Assembly: GCA_947623455.1 (NCBI GenBank)
Contig: OX392545.1
Span: 21,488,001 to 21,552,000, forward strand
DNA from: Mimachlamys varia
Taxonomy: Eukaryota > Mollusca > Bivalvia > Pectinida > Pectinidae
Reading direction: 5' to 3'
DNA: 64,000 bases
Numbering within the stretch: position 1 is the first letter of the stretch; the number at the start of each line of letters is the position of its first letter. A model generated the notes under the pieces. The model did no database searches and was not told where the DNA came from. It worked only from the letters and a program-made list of their open reading frames with translations. Of the stretch, positions 1 to 10,985 are shown piece after piece. Position numbers and translations under genes: made by a program.

Positions 1-1277
1 AAAATTACGTTTTCAACCCTTAACCTTAAAAATGACGTCGCCGTTTATAACGTCACTTTTGATTGGCTGAGGCTGTAAGATAGAAGAGTCCATCAAAAAA
101 GTGAATATTTGCAGGGTATAGATTAAATTATAAGGATTACCTTGATTCTATTTTTTATGTTATGGGGTTAAAACACAAAAAACTGAGTGTACTCTCATCA
201 TTTATTTAGAGTACACTCTGGTTTTTTGTGCTATACCTCCATTACATAATCAAAGTACTGAAAGTACTGAAACGCTAAAACTTCTAACAAAAGTATGTAT
301 TTTGTAACAGCTATTGAAGTGATTTTGTTGTGTGGGTTACTAAGTTTCGATATCAGAAGGTTTCAGAATAGGGATTAGGTTAGTAAGTAAACATAATTTA
401 CACGCAAATTGTTTAGATTGACGAGTTGTTTTCAATGTACATGTACAATTTAGTGCAGTGCTTTTACAATTTGACTAAAATATCATTTTTTTTTAAATTT
501 TGAAATGAATATTGATCAATTTACAGGGAAGCGAATGTGTTTCTTTTAATATATGCATTGAAATAAACGGTATTAGTTTGTTAGACACAAAATGAAGCTT
601 TATTTCATAAACCTTCCCTGCAACACTTAAAACAATTTAAGCAAAAAATCACACCTGAGATCCAGTTGGAAATGCAAGATTAGGATTAATTACGGGAGCA
701 ATGGCTGATCAAAGTTGAAACGACATATACTGGGTTTTTTTTTTATAATAAAATGTTTGTTTGTAAGGTAATAACAGTTTGCATTATAAAGTAGACATAT
801 CATATACCAACCTCCTAAAAGTACGATTAATGAAAACGGATGTAATGCAGCAATTTAAACATTTCGTTTCATTTCATTCTATATCATACATATGTACATG
901 TATATCTCATAAAAGATTTAAGATATGATGTCGTTTGTAGAAAACCAAATGCGACATTAACTTTAGAACATATATATAAACTTTAAGTCTTATAAACATT
1001 TAAGACATCGGGTAAAGAATACCAGTGCATCAGAGACACTAACGTATGCACATACATAGTAAGTCAAACATATCTGTATGAACATTAAACGATAGGTCCC
1101 AGAAGGATCTTGGTACCCACCATAGACTATCTTCATTTGTTTTTAAAAAAAGTTGGATTTTTTCCTTTCTTTCTTCTTCTTAAGAAAAGGCATTATCAAC
1201 TGAAAGATGGTATTCTGTGAGCTAAATGTCTAAGATGGCCGTCGGTCAGAAATCAAATCAAAACCAGGACTGTTGGC
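1..1277. other. intergenic, no gene seen
   Basis: AT-rich sequence with no convincing exon on either strand. The only structure I see is the hairpin at 171-232. A CRE-like TGACGTCG and an inverted CCAAT motif lie in the first 70 bases but no gene start follows them. Confidence 0.5.
171..232. repeat. short inverted repeat (hairpin)
   Basis: Two arms of about 25 bases (171-195 and 208-232) are nearly perfect reverse complements around a 12-base loop. The inner part, GAGTGTACTCT against AGAGTACACTC, pairs almost fully. Probably a MITE end or remnant; no function can be read from it. Confidence 0.6.
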
Positions 1278-1423
1278 TATGAAGCGATTATATCATCAAA
1301 GTTTAATACAAATTGCATGACAGTACACACGCACCTGTTAGCGGTGTGTCTATGAAGCGATTATATAATCAAAGTTTAATACAAATTGCATGACAGTACA
1401 CACGCACCTGTTAGCGGTGTGTC
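1278..1423. repeat. 73-bp tandem duplication
   Basis: The segment 1278-1350 is repeated directly at 1351-1423 with a single visible substitution (ATATCATC against ATATAATC). Two copies only, so a recent local duplication. Short open frames across it look accidental. Confidence 0.85.
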
Positions 1424-2324
1424 TGGGACATACGTACCACGATCCGTACATACGAGTGTATATATAGCAACGATCGCGAGAGCTCGAGGTTATACATATA
1501 TACATGATGTGTGTAGCTATACACCGAGAGGTCAGATGGGTCAAACTAAGAGCAGAGACGTAATATTTAAATGAGCTGTGGGAGTGAAAAATTGATTTCT
1601 TTGTTACAAATTGCATATAGATTATTAAAGTCATCATAATTATCAACAAAACCATGGGAACATCATTTCCTTTAATGTTCAGGCTTTCAAATAGTTCATA
1701 TATCATGCGATTGGTAGTTATTCAAGCTTTTCCGGAGCGGGAGGGGAAAAAATGACATGGGTCAAAAGGTCACAGAATAGTGGCAGCAATAGACGCCAAA
1801 ACTACTCGTAGTTTTAGCGCTAAAAATGATTCAAGTTAACTCTTAAATAAGCTCATGCCTTTGGTCGCTTCATAGATGTTACATTATCCGTTTTATCACA
1901 ATAAAGTAACTATCGTCAATTCTTATTTTGGACGTTGTTTGAATCAACAACAACCATTCAAATCTTTTATGATGATGATGATCGTCATTTTATCTTCGGG
2001 AGTTGATGAGAGTGTTTTAAGTTGTGCATCTGCATTAAGAATGAACAATAGTGCGTTATATATGTATTGTAGTTGATGTTACAGAATTTGTTTGGAAAAT
2101 AAATCTCTGGATAATTTTAATAACGTATTACCAAAGTAGAACACAAATGTTTTTATGCCATTTTGTTGTGTGTTATATGATCCCCTATTAAAAGCGTACG
2201 GTAATAACATATACGCATAAAAATACCCCGCGTAAATGATATCAAGTGGTTCTGTTTAACGTTTATCTAATATTTGTCGTTTATAAATAACACGGAAACA
2301 CAAATAACGAAGGAAGACAATTTT
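1424..2324. other. intergenic, no gene seen
   Basis: No splice-bounded coding segment and no recognisable repeat apart from a short run of ATG triplets near 1970. Short open frames here have no family resemblance. Confidence 0.45.
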
Positions 2325-2427
2325 TAACTCGTGCCCTGTCCGGGCCTCGAACTCACGATCTCCAGCACCAAATTGCCTAGCCAGATATACCTGCGGCCGT
2401 TACCACTGCGCCAACTCGACATCCCTA
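2325..2427 (-). mobile_element. tRNA-derived SINE head
   Basis: On the minus strand the segment reads like a degenerate tRNA. An A-box-like TGGCGCAGTGGTA lies at 2413-2401 and a B-box-like AGTTCGAGGCCC near 2353-2342, about 55 bases apart. The flanks do not form an acceptor stem, so this is a SINE head or tRNA pseudogene and not a working tRNA. Confidence 0.6.
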
Positions 2428-2570
2428 AAAAGGATGTTTTGATGTCGCAGTGATAGACGGTCCGGTCTTCTGACATGATCTTAGTGGCAAATCGTCTATT
2501 ATAGATGATGTGAATACCTGGATCGCAATGCATATACATACATGGATACGAATCGTACAAATATTAAATA

Positions 2571-2996
2571 TAGTTACGTGCCAAAAGTCTCTCAATTTTC
2601 TTTATTTTGCAATATATTCTTTGTATTTACAACTTTTTCAATGAATTTTCCTGACTTCGTTTATGGATCAATTGTAATGAAATTTTGTGTACTTATATCG
2701 AACAGTTTCCTGTTACATCTCATAATATTTTCACTGTTTTCTGTTATGTATGACCTGAGAAATCATACTTTATTTACAACATCCAATTTTCTGGAAGCCA
2801 TTTTGACGTCATTTTGGTAGCGTTATATAGAGAAATGGCGTCACACGGAAATTCGCCGTGTAGACAATTCTGTATAGCTCCATAAATACAAAATCCATTC
2901 ATAAACGAAGTTAGGAAAATTCATTGAAAAAAGTTGGAAATACAGAGAATATATAGCAAAATAAAAAAAATTGAAAGACTTTTGGCACGTAACTGT
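2571..2996. mobile_element. long terminal inverted-repeat element
   Basis: Arms of about 100 bases (2571-2667 and about 2897-2996) are reverse complements with scattered mismatches. Both ends carry TTACGTGCCAAAAGTCT. The roughly 230-base centre has no transposase. The arrangement is that of a foldback or non-autonomous DNA transposon. The 92-codon open frame crossing it (2542-2820) is low-complexity and I do not call it a gene. Confidence 0.6.
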
Positions 2997-3964
2997 ATAT
3001 TATACATGGTACAATTACGACAGGAAATTCATCTTTTAACCTTCGGATCAACAACACTAAGTGTATATGATACACTGTGTTTAATATATATATAATATTG
3101 GTAGTTTATGATCGTGGAAGTAATAGCAACAGTACGGACAAATACATTTTCAAATTTTCAAGGCTAATACAAGTTACATCACATAAACAGGATATACATA
3201 AAACATGAATTTTTTAGGCATATAATCCCTTCGGCTTATCGGATGCCGAAGGTCCTACCAAATTAACAAAAAAAAAAACCCATTCTAATGTGATGTTAAG
3301 AAAGTATAAAATTCAGCAAAATGTTGTTACTAATCGTAGAGGACAGCTACTGAGCGTATCTATTAGGTTGTTTTTAAAATTTGTTTCAGATTGGGTCGAC
3401 CCCGAGAAAGTTAGAGTCGGTACATTTTCGTCCCACTCGAAATAAAAAAAAATAGATGTTAATATTCTGAAAATATATCGTCAAAAGTTATATAAAAGTA
3501 TGTTGAACTAGTTTTAAAAAGTTATTTAGGAAAAACTACATTAGTGGCGGGCAAATCAAAATAAAATTGGTATTTTAGATGCATATTATACGATTACCTC
3601 TAGTTAACTGTTTCGTTCAAACCCGCGCGTTAACATACTAACTAATATCTCAGAAGCAGTTGGTAAGGCGTACTTTAGTACCTTGCCCCAGACACCCCTT
3701 CACCTCTGACGATTTCACACACCTTGTATAAAATCTGACACACTATGTATAAACTGATACCATTACTTTGTGTTACTAATATGAAGGAATTATGTCAACT
3801 TGGTAAATTGAATTTTGAAGCCAATAAGTTGAGAACTTGAATTATATACTCTGTTCTCCACTAACTAATGCTTGACTTCTGTTGTATACTATGTGATGTA
3901 CATGTATATCATGTATGTACTGATGGGCCGTAAAGCCAAAAGTTAATAAATGAATTTATTTAAT
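2997..3964. other. intergenic, no gene seen
   Basis: AT-rich. A short segment near 3008-3035 (ACAATTACGACAGGAAATTC) recurs near 20538, so part is repeat-derived. The stretch ending near 3960 (GGGCCGTAAAGCC then TTAATAAATGAATTTATTTA) resembles the 3' tail of a non-LTR retroelement, but only weakly. Confidence 0.35.
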
Positions 3965-4060
3965 GATTCACCCCTGAAGACACAATTGAACTCCGCTAAT
4001 TCCGTGGTTGGAATAGGTGATTTTGACATATCACGGTTAAATGAGTTAATACTTGAGGTA
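3965..4060. repeat. interspersed repeat, copy 1 of ATTCACCCCTGAAGACAC family
   Basis: ATTCACCCCTGAAGACACA followed by TTGAACTCC matches the start of the inverted-repeat element at 61876-61958. This copy has lost a clear right terminus. It lies about 230 bases upstream of the GPCR start codon. Confidence 0.45.
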
Positions 4061-4294
4061 CCGCCTATTTATCTATCGTTCACCACGCCCACATTTACTA
4101 GCCAATCACAGACAGGCAAATAACGACCGACAGCTTAAGCAATCAGTGTTTGTAAGACATGACAAGTTTAAAATAAAGCACTTGCCACTAAACAACTGGG
4201 ACAATTGAACTCTACTGGAGAACGTATTTCAACTGATAGAATATTGACAAATACTAAATAGTACAAATTATAACATAAAGTAATCTTTATCAAT

Positions 4295-5251
4295 ATGAAG
4301 TCGATATTATGTTATATGATATTTTGTCTAGCGATTAGATTCTGTTATTTATCTAATCATCACTTTGACCGTCTTGAACAATGTCACCGCGAGTATCATT
4401 CCTGTTCCAGTGGATCAAAGAATATCTACTGTAGATGTGACGAGTTGTGTGTATACTACGATGACTGCTGTTATGATGCTGAGGTAAGGAGACAATCGAT
4501 CAAGGAGCTGAACATTCAGCATCGGACATTTCTGAATAAAACAACTTGTGAATTTTACAGGAAGGACAAAGACACTAGTTTAGGAACGTTCATGGTTTCG
4601 GCATGTCCAGGATCGTCAAGTGTTCCAGCAGATGTAAGGATCAAATGTGAACAAAGAGATAAAAATAACTATGTCCTGGGTATTCTCCCCGTTACCGATA
4701 TCAGGACGAGTGTAACTTTTATAAATAGACATTGTGCTAGATGCCACGGAATACACGAGTGGATACCCTGGCTTTTAGACATTAGATGTGGATATAGTTT
4801 CTATGCATTCAGCATGTTCCCTCCTTTGATGTCGTTGACTGAAGTATTACAGTTACAATTGAATAGCAAGATATGTACTTACAGTTTTGAACCACCACAG
4901 CATGGGATAATTCGTTATTGTTTTCACCAGTTTAATTATGATATCCGGACCTTTATGGAAAACAAAACAATATGTGACAATCGCATTTTTATGCCAATTA
5001 TATATTCTCAGTCTAAACAAAATGGAATGATAAGAGAATTTTTCCGGACGATGCAATGCTTGTTTGATAGCGTTAATCCGAACTATCCAAATGTGTCTCG
5101 GGACGTAATATGCTACATTCTATATGTAGATACAACGGGCTCGAAAAGTAATCCGTATACACTGGGCGCCTTGATAGACGTGTCCGCGCTGCTACACACT
5201 CCCACCAATGTAGAAGAGTGTGGCGAAACGGAAATACGTCTTTCTAAAAAG
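4295..5251 (+). CDS. GPCR gene exon 1: signal peptide, somatomedin-B-like ectodomain
   Basis: First coding exon of a two-exon receptor gene (319 codons here, 836 in total with exon 2). Residues 1-19 form a hydrophobic signal peptide. A cysteine cluster at 30-61, with the core CRCDELC...DDCC, matches the somatomedin-B pattern (C-x-C-D-x2-C-x5-D-C-C). A further cysteine-rich region without a name follows. The open frame continues only two codons past AAAAAG|GTAATA before a stop, so the donor at 5252 is almost certainly used. It ends in phase 0, as the next exon begins. The start is the first ATG before a good signal peptide; a non-coding 5' exon is possible. Expected role: extracellular ligand-binding part of a class B/adhesion-like receptor. 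The ligand cannot be told from sequence. Confidence 0.85.
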
Positions 5252-5382
5252 GTAATATGATACCACAACTAGCATGCAAGCACTGGAGCCAACACTACAT
5301 GTATCAATTTGTCTGCTTGTAAATCTAAAAACATATATTCCTTTTTTAAATGATTACAGATTTGTCTTTTCACAAATTTTGT

Positions 5383-5774
5383 TTAAAGGCCCAATATACG
5401 TAACTTCAGGGACATTTTCGTGATTCTGAAAAATTCTGAAAAAAAATCCAGTTGATAACCATGCAAAATTAAGCCTAAAACGAAGTAAACCTGAGCGGTG
5501 ACTAACAAGGATCTCTATACAAAAAATGCAAAGAATTGAAAATAATTCAAGTGGGGCCCACTTCAACAACAAACCGAAGGTAGAAGACGGTTCGAAATGG
5601 ACCCGTGTTTACATATAGCGTGTTTCAACTGCTGCTCTACCGGTAAACGCGAAAGAATTCATTTTGAATATTGCTGTTATCAGTTAATCTTAGCTAAATC
5701 TATAAATATAATAAGTTATTAGGCTTGATTTTCGCTTTAAGTTTTGCCGAAAGTTACGTATATTGGGCCTTTAA
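5383..5774. mobile_element. TTAA-flanked MITE, copy 1
   Basis: Element 5387-5770 (384 bp) with terminal inverted repeats AGGCCCAATATACGTAACTT / AAGTTACGTATATTGGGCCT. A TTAA lies directly outside each end (5383-5386, 5771-5774). TTAA target duplication is typical of piggyBac-type transposition (family knowledge). There is no transposase, so it is non-autonomous. A second copy lies at 21959-22344. Confidence 0.85.
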
Positions 5775-6006
5775 TAACAACAGTCACGATAAACTTAAAG
5801 CCATTATTTTAACCATTTGAACTATACAGGTACTATTCCTCCCATAGTGTGGCTTCCTTGTCGTCTAATTCGACAAAAACTAAAAAATTAAGAAAACACA
5901 TGAAACGATACATAAACATGAAAAATATGCTTCTTGTTTATTCATTTAACATTATATTTTTAATTTCCATGCAAATAATAACTAATGAAGCCGATAATGC
6001 GCTGAT

Positions 6007-6177
6007 TTTTATCGATGAAGCAGAAGACGCTTAGTCTTCCGGAACACCTGGTCTTATTCTCTTGTGCTTTTACGAGAGTCCCCATGTAAATCTTTCCTTT
6101 GTTCCTATTTTGCCCCTAGTTTAATCGATTTTGAGTTCGGATTATGGTTTTGTTGACGCTTTGGTATTCTCTGTTTT
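6007..6177 (+). mobile_element. retroelement 3'-tail repeat, copy 1
   Basis: About 170 bases shared with four other places: 13255-13435 (-), 18740-18925 (-), 27545-27740 (-) and 28440-28625 (+). Conserved blocks are GAAGCAGAAGACGCTTA, CCCCATGTAAATC and GATTTTGAGTTCGGATTATGG. At 13.4 and 28 kb the same tail follows reverse-transcriptase remnants. It therefore appears to be the 3' part of an RT-bearing element, here 5'-truncated inside an intron. Confidence 0.7.
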
Positions 6178-6192
6178 TTGTTTTGTCACCAG

Positions 6193-7746
6193 ATTGGATG
6201 CCTGCCTCTGTATTGTCCAAACAACATGGTTCCGTTCGAAGGCAGATGTGGTGACGTTCGATACGAAACAGAGGGTAAATTATTGGATGTTTTATTCGAG
6301 GTTAATATGACAAAGCTTCACCGGGCAAAAGTTACTTCAATATTCTATGAAGTGGTTAGAACGATTTTTAAGCAATTAACCGATAGATGCAGTTCTCATT
6401 ATCCATTCCTGACAGGAAGTTTATATTTCTCAGGTTTAGAGGCCATAACTGGAACATATATGACTTCTGGACACGCATGCTCCGTTGTTATACTAAGATA
6501 CCCTCTGACTCTTACGTCACAAAACAACTGTACCATAGACGACGAAAGAGAGGCGGTGGCCGATTTACTTGTCAATTTTAATAAGACGTTGTCCAATGGT
6601 GTTTCATTATATCATGTAAATGACGTCAACAACATGTCTTGTAAGTGCAATTTCTCTTTCAGCAATCCCACGTATATAATGACCCAATATGTAAATGAAA
6701 ACAGTTTACCTTGTGCAGCAGTGCAAGTTTGTCTTAAGGAAAATGATACTGATTTAACAGATTTTAATAGAAGTTTGACAAATACCGTTATTGAAGGAGA
6801 TACATACTTCGATTTGAATGGAACGATAATTGATTCAACTGATGTCGTCTTCTCAAACGGAGAATATTTTCTATGCGTAGATACCTTCCGGTCAAAATAT
6901 CAAACTAATACGGGGCTGGACAGCGTTCATTACAGAACTATCATCAATGCGGCGTGTACATGTATATCAATGCTTTGTCTTCTGTACTCTCTGGTACAAT
7001 TCTGTGTCGTCCCGTTTATGAGAAATGGTAAATTAGATCTAATTCTTGTATTGATCATTTTCTTACTGATCGCTCAGACGTGTTTCTTTATCATGTCTGT
7101 TTTCACAATCACAGACGAGTATTGTGAATGGCTTGGTTTAATACATCACTTCGCGTGGCTTGGTACCTTTGTATTGATGTTCCTCTGTTCCTTTCGATTC
7201 CACAGAGAAATAAGAAATTTAAAGACATACAGTAGATCGGAGAACACACTGAATACAGTGAAATATACATGCGTAAGTTTAGCAATTATTTCTATTATTG
7301 TTTTAACTACAAAAATAATGAATTTGTTTTTAGCACCGACAGAGAAATGGTATGGCGGTAGTGTTTGTTTTATTTCGCAAGTGTTGGTTTTGTTGTTTTC
7401 TTTCATTATACCGATAGGTTTGATTCTGTGCGGAAACATCGTCGTTTTTGTCTGTATCATCCATTACATATATACCACATCGATATCAACTACATTGAAA
7501 ACAGTTAAACCAAAATTAGTTTTATTCATTAAAATTTCGACACTCATGGGATTTAGTTGGATCCTCGGAATTGTTGCTGTATTGGTTGAATCTGAAGTAC
7601 TTATGATAATTTTTGAAAACATCGCCAGTCTTCAAGGAATGTTTATTACTTTTAGTTTTGCTTGCAATCGTGCGATTTTCAAACACTACAAGAATCTGCA
7701 TGGAGGGAAATCGAGTCATTCTCAAACCAAATCTACGTCACAGTAA
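6193..7746 (+). CDS. GPCR gene exon 2: ectodomain and seven-transmembrane domain
   Basis: Terminal coding exon (517 codons, stop at 7744-7746), entered in phase 0 directly after CACCAG. It opens with IGCLPLYCPNNMVPFEGRCG, a cysteine-rich segment seen in mollusc adhesion/Methuselah-like receptors. A glycosylation-rich ectodomain follows, then seven hydrophobic helices starting near residue 568 of the joined protein (TIINAACTCISMLCLL). Class-B features are the Cys in DEYCEW (first extracellular loop), the partner Cys in GSVCFI, and the TM7 motif LQGMFITFSFACN. I see no clear GPS cleavage motif before TM1, so it may not be autoproteolysed. It should act at the plasma membrane, signalling through G proteins. 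Whether the true family is adhesion or Methuselah-like is open. Confidence 0.88.
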   Translation: MGCLPLYCPNNMVPFEGRCGDVRYETEGKLLDVLFEVNMTKLHRAKVTSIFYEVVRTIFKQLTDRCSSHYPFLTGSLYFSGLEAITGTYMTSGHACSVVILRYPLTLTSQNNCTIDDEREAVADLLVNFNKTLSNGVSLYHVNDVNNMSCKCNFSFSNPTYIMTQYVNENSLPCAAVQVCLKENDTDLTDFNRSLTNTVIEGDTYFDLNGTIIDSTDVVFSNGEYFLCVDTFRSKYQTNTGLDSVHYRTIINAACTCISMLCLLYSLVQFCVVPFMRNGKLDLILVLIIFLLIAQTCFFIMSVFTITDEYCEWLGLIHHFAWLGTFVLMFLCSFRFHREIRNLKTYSRSENTLNTVKYTCVSLAIISIIVLTTKIMNLFLAPTEKWYGGSVCFISQVLVLLFSFIIPIGLILCGNIVVFVCIIHYIYTTSISTTLKTVKPKLVLFIKISTLMGFSWILGIVAVLVESEVLMIIFENIASLQGMFITFSFACNRAIFKHYKNLHGGKSSHSQTKSTSQ

Positions 7747-7939
7747 CTATACAAAGGTATTACTTTATTTTATTTGTGATATCTTGATCCGTGACCCCTA
7801 AACTATTTCTTATTTTCATGTTTGTGTCTTAATATCCCTAGTGCTAGTTCGTAGTTTCATATTTAATGCATAATGATTCCCCATCATTTTTCTGAAGTTG
7901 ATTAGTGATATGATGATCCTCTTTACCATGTCTTGTTTT
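7747..7939. other. 3' flank of the GPCR gene
   Basis: Probable 3' untranslated sequence. No strong AATAAA lies close to the stop; the first reasonable one is near 8252, inside repeat sequence. Confidence 0.35.
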
Positions 7940-8190
7940 TATGTTTATACGTCCGTCAAATTTGACGGGACGTATTATGGTAAGGTGTTGTCTGTCTGTC
8001 CGTCCGGCGCACGTCCGTCGAAAACGTTTGTTTGTCCAGAGATCGCCTCCTACAAGTTTCCGCCGATTTCTTTCAAACTTGCTAGGCTTGACCACCATCA
8101 CATGAACTTATGTTGTCCTGCATGGCAGTTTGATTCGTCAAATTTAACTAGAGGTATGGTCCTTTTGGATGCAGTTTCGGACTTTATGTA
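7940..8190 (+). repeat. interspersed repeat with palindromic ACGTCCGTCAAA head
   Basis: Starts with an imperfect palindrome ACGTCCGTCAAATTTGACGGGACGT (7948-7973), followed by GTCTGTCTGTCCGTCCGG. A segment reading CAAACTTGCTAGGCTTGACC comes next. Related degenerate blocks recur at 8915-9100, 9230-9420 and, inverted, 59520-60090. No transposase is present. Confidence 0.55.
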
Positions 8191-8239
8191 AAAAAAAAAA
8201 AAAGATTTTTTTTCTTTCTGTTTTCTTCAATTAATGTTA

Positions 8240-8690
8240 TAATAATAATTTATAATAAAATATGATAATACTGGACGCAGGCTAATGTCTATATATCCAG
8301 ATCGTATGTTTAGTCAGACTCTAGGCTGACACCACGACAGTGAATAAGCTCATTATTGTCAAGTTCATGATTGTAGTAGCATTCCGGTTGTCCCCAGTGC
8401 TTATCCAGTCGGGTTTCAAATGTTGTCATTATTGGTGATGTGACGACATGATTTGGCAGGGAGTTCCAATGATTAACTACTCTTTCTTCAAAAACATACT
8501 TTCTCAAGTTCAGTTCATACTTTCCCCTTTCAAGTGGAAAATATGACTTCTTGTTCATTTGTTATTGGTTATAGTTAAGAAACCTTCCGTTATAGATGTT
8601 TCATAGCATCATCCATGTATCACTTTGTAAACTTGTACCATGTCTCCTTGTAATCCTATTTGTTATGATAGATTCTAGAAAGACATTAGT
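8240..8690 (-). mobile_element. non-LTR retrotransposon (CR1/Jockey-like) 3' remnant
   Basis: The minus strand encodes the C-terminal end of a LINE reverse transcriptase. RVVNHWNSLPNHVV and FETRLDKHW match the well-known RVVxxWNSLP...F+xxLDxxW tail. Upstream, in another frame, GDMVQVYKVIHG also belongs to the same region. A stop and a frame change separate the two pieces, so it is dead. The 3' end runs into an ATT-rich tail near 8240. Confidence 0.75.
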
Positions 8691-8699
8691 ATATCTTAC

Positions 8700-9884
8700 A
8701 AATAATGATAGACCGAGAACACTGCCATGAAGAATACCACTGGTTACATTTACAGTTCCTCTCATTTGAAATGTACTTCAAAAAGTGATAATCTTGAACA
8801 TACATTGTATATAACGGGTCTTGTAGAGTTGTTTCAATTGTTCGCGTTACAGCATTCCATAATTGTCAAATATAGGCATTATATAAGAAATGATTTTTCT
8901 GTCGTAAACTTTTGATTGTCCGCATATCTTTTCCTACACTTTTCAACCGATATCGTTCAAACTTGGTTGGCTTAAGTCTCATGACATGGAGTTGTGGTTT
9001 CCCTTACAGCGTTTTTACTAGAGTCATTTTGAGATTTCGTATCTTTTGCAATTTCGGGTATTATTTCGAAAATGTCAGAATTTTTTTTAATATTCTTTAA
9101 TTCCTCTTAAATTCGATATAATACTTCGAAAAGCAATACGATTTAACGTATATTACCAGTTTTGTTGTGCTGTTTCAATTTTCAGCGTAACAGCATTACA
9201 TAGTTACCAAATATAGACATTATGTAGAAAATGCTTTTCTGTCGTAAAACTTTGTTTATCTGGAGATCTCCTCCTGCAATTTTTCATCGATGTTTTGTCA
9301 AATTTGCCTAGTTTAATCATCATGACAAAAAGTTGTGTCTTCTTAACGTCAGTTTAATTCGACAATATTTACTCGAGTTATGGCCCTTCGAGACAATATG
9401 TAGAAAATGTGTTTACTTTTGCTTGTTTTTGTGTGCACAACTAAACAACCTAAAGTTTATAATTTTAATAGTTCTCCCATTCGTATGAAAGGAGACATAT
9501 TGTATTAGTATCGGTTCTTGTCCGGGTCATAACTTCTTAACCGTTAAAGATATATTGATAAAACTTGTAGTATACATGCATCGCCCATAGACGATGTGCA
9601 GTACTGTCATTAGGCCAGTGTGACCTTCACATAAGGAGCAGAGATAAAACATGTATGATTTATTATTTTCAAACATTCAAAATGTGGACGCCAAGGTGAT
9701 GCCATCGGTCCCTTACTGTCTAACTTTATACACGTAACACTAATTGACCAAACCTCAAGGTAATTAGGGTGTCCTATAGTAATTAGCTTACCCAGTCGTC
9801 TGTCCTTCTGTTCGTCTGATCGTCTGTCCATTTTTACTGATTGATATTTTGTTATGACATTATGAAGGTAAATTTTTCAGAATA
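8700..9884 (+). repeat. degenerate copies of the CAAACTTG...CATGAC repeat
   Basis: Two blocks (about 8915-9100 and 9230-9420) share TCTGTCGTAAA, a GAGATCTCCTCC-like segment, an AACTTGG/TTTGCCTAG segment and CATGACA. Both resemble 7940-8190. The rest, including GGAGACATATTGTATTAG near 9490, reads as further repeat debris. No gene seen; the short open frames at 8727 and 8912 are accidental. Confidence 0.45.
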
Positions 9885-10985
9885 AAGAAGATGACCACTG
9901 ACTAAACCTCAAGGTCACATGTTCAAAGTTCAAAATCATAGGTTAAGGTCAAATTTTACATTTATTAATTGCTTAACATTTTATTATGACATTATGAAGG
10001 AAAATTGGTCAGAAGAAGAAAGAAATGTCAACTGACCAAACATGAAGGTCACAGGTCAAAGGGCAAGGTTAAGTATTACATTTATTAACTGTTTAATATT
10101 TTTGTGGTAGAATGGAATTTTCATGTATTTTATATATTTGGTATAGTTAAAGTTTGATTAAAATAATTCAAACTTATATATATTACCAAAGTGGTAATAT
10201 TGATATTATTAATTGTGTTTGTATTTTTAATTATTTCATTACAACGTTTGTTTAATGTCATCTATTTTAATACTGTGTATGTACTTGTCAAACCTGTTTG
10301 TGCAGTCCACGTGTCAAACTGAGTATTTTTCACCTGTATTATATTGTAATGTAAATGTCTTGTCACGTGATCGAGTGTTCGTACGTGTACCCGTGATTGT
10401 CCGTAATCAGTCATTCCCGCACTAGCACTGGACATAGACGGTACTTATACACCATGTACCTGACATACAACATCAAGACATTTATATGACCAGTGACTTT
10501 ATCAAAAGTAAGTGGCTATAGGGAAACCTGTTTATTAATTATAACATTATAGTGGTAACCTTTATGGAATTATGGTACCTGGTATTTTTCAATAAGAGAG
10601 TTAAATTATCTTTCTTCGAATTCTGTTAAATGTACTTTTGGGTGTGGTTCGTTGTATTTTATAATTTGAACCAACGTACCGAATCACAGGGTCAAAGGTT
10701 ATAGGTCAAGGTCAAATTCATAATAATTAACTGCTTATCATTTTGCTATGCAATTATGAAGAACAGTTGGTCAGGATAAAAAAAAATGTTGTCCACTGAG
10801 CAAACCTCAAGCTCAGGGGGTCAAAAGTTCAGGTCATATGTCAAGGTCAAAGTTTACATTTATTAACTGTAAACATTTTGTAATGACATTATGAAGGAAA
10901 GTTGGTTAGAAAAAAAATGTCAACTGACCAAACATGAAGGTCACAGAGTCATAGGTGAAGGTCAAATGAACAGTAACACAATGTC
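9885..10985 (+). repeat. degenerate ~130-bp tandem repeat, interrupted
   Basis: Units of the form CTGACCAAACATGAAGGTCACAG, GGTCAAGGTCAAA, TTTACATTTATTAACTG and ATGACATTATGAAGGAAA recur about four times. The series is broken at about 10131-10665 by unrelated sequence and then resumes. Units differ by many substitutions, so the array is old. Confidence 0.6.
10131..10665. other. unrelated block interrupting the tandem repeat
   Basis: About 535 bases that fit neither neighbouring repeat unit. It could be an insertion such as a solo LTR or MITE; the sequence ATTATAGTGGTAACC near its right end faintly recalls a retroelement primer-binding region. I found no clear target-site duplication, so the nature is uncertain. 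Confidence 0.3.

Larger units (their letters stand above)
5252..6192 (+). other. intron 1 of the GPCR gene
   Basis: A 941-base GT-AG intron, phase 0. The donor is AAG|GTAATA and the acceptor TTTTGTCACCAG. It is largely repeat-derived: a TTAA-flanked MITE at 5387-5770 and a retroelement 3' tail at about 6007-6177 that runs almost into the polypyrimidine tract. A short open frame at 5849-6034 has no support as an exon. Confidence 0.8.

Noticed and set aside
2542..2820. 92-codon open frame as a membrane peptide gene
   Set aside because: It lies across an inverted-repeat element and its hydrophobicity comes from T-rich sequence.
6178..6192. Separate gene starting at the ATG at 6178
   Set aside because: The codons from 6178 to 6192 are intron sequence ending in CACCAG; the phase fit with the exon at 4295-5251 favours one spliced gene.
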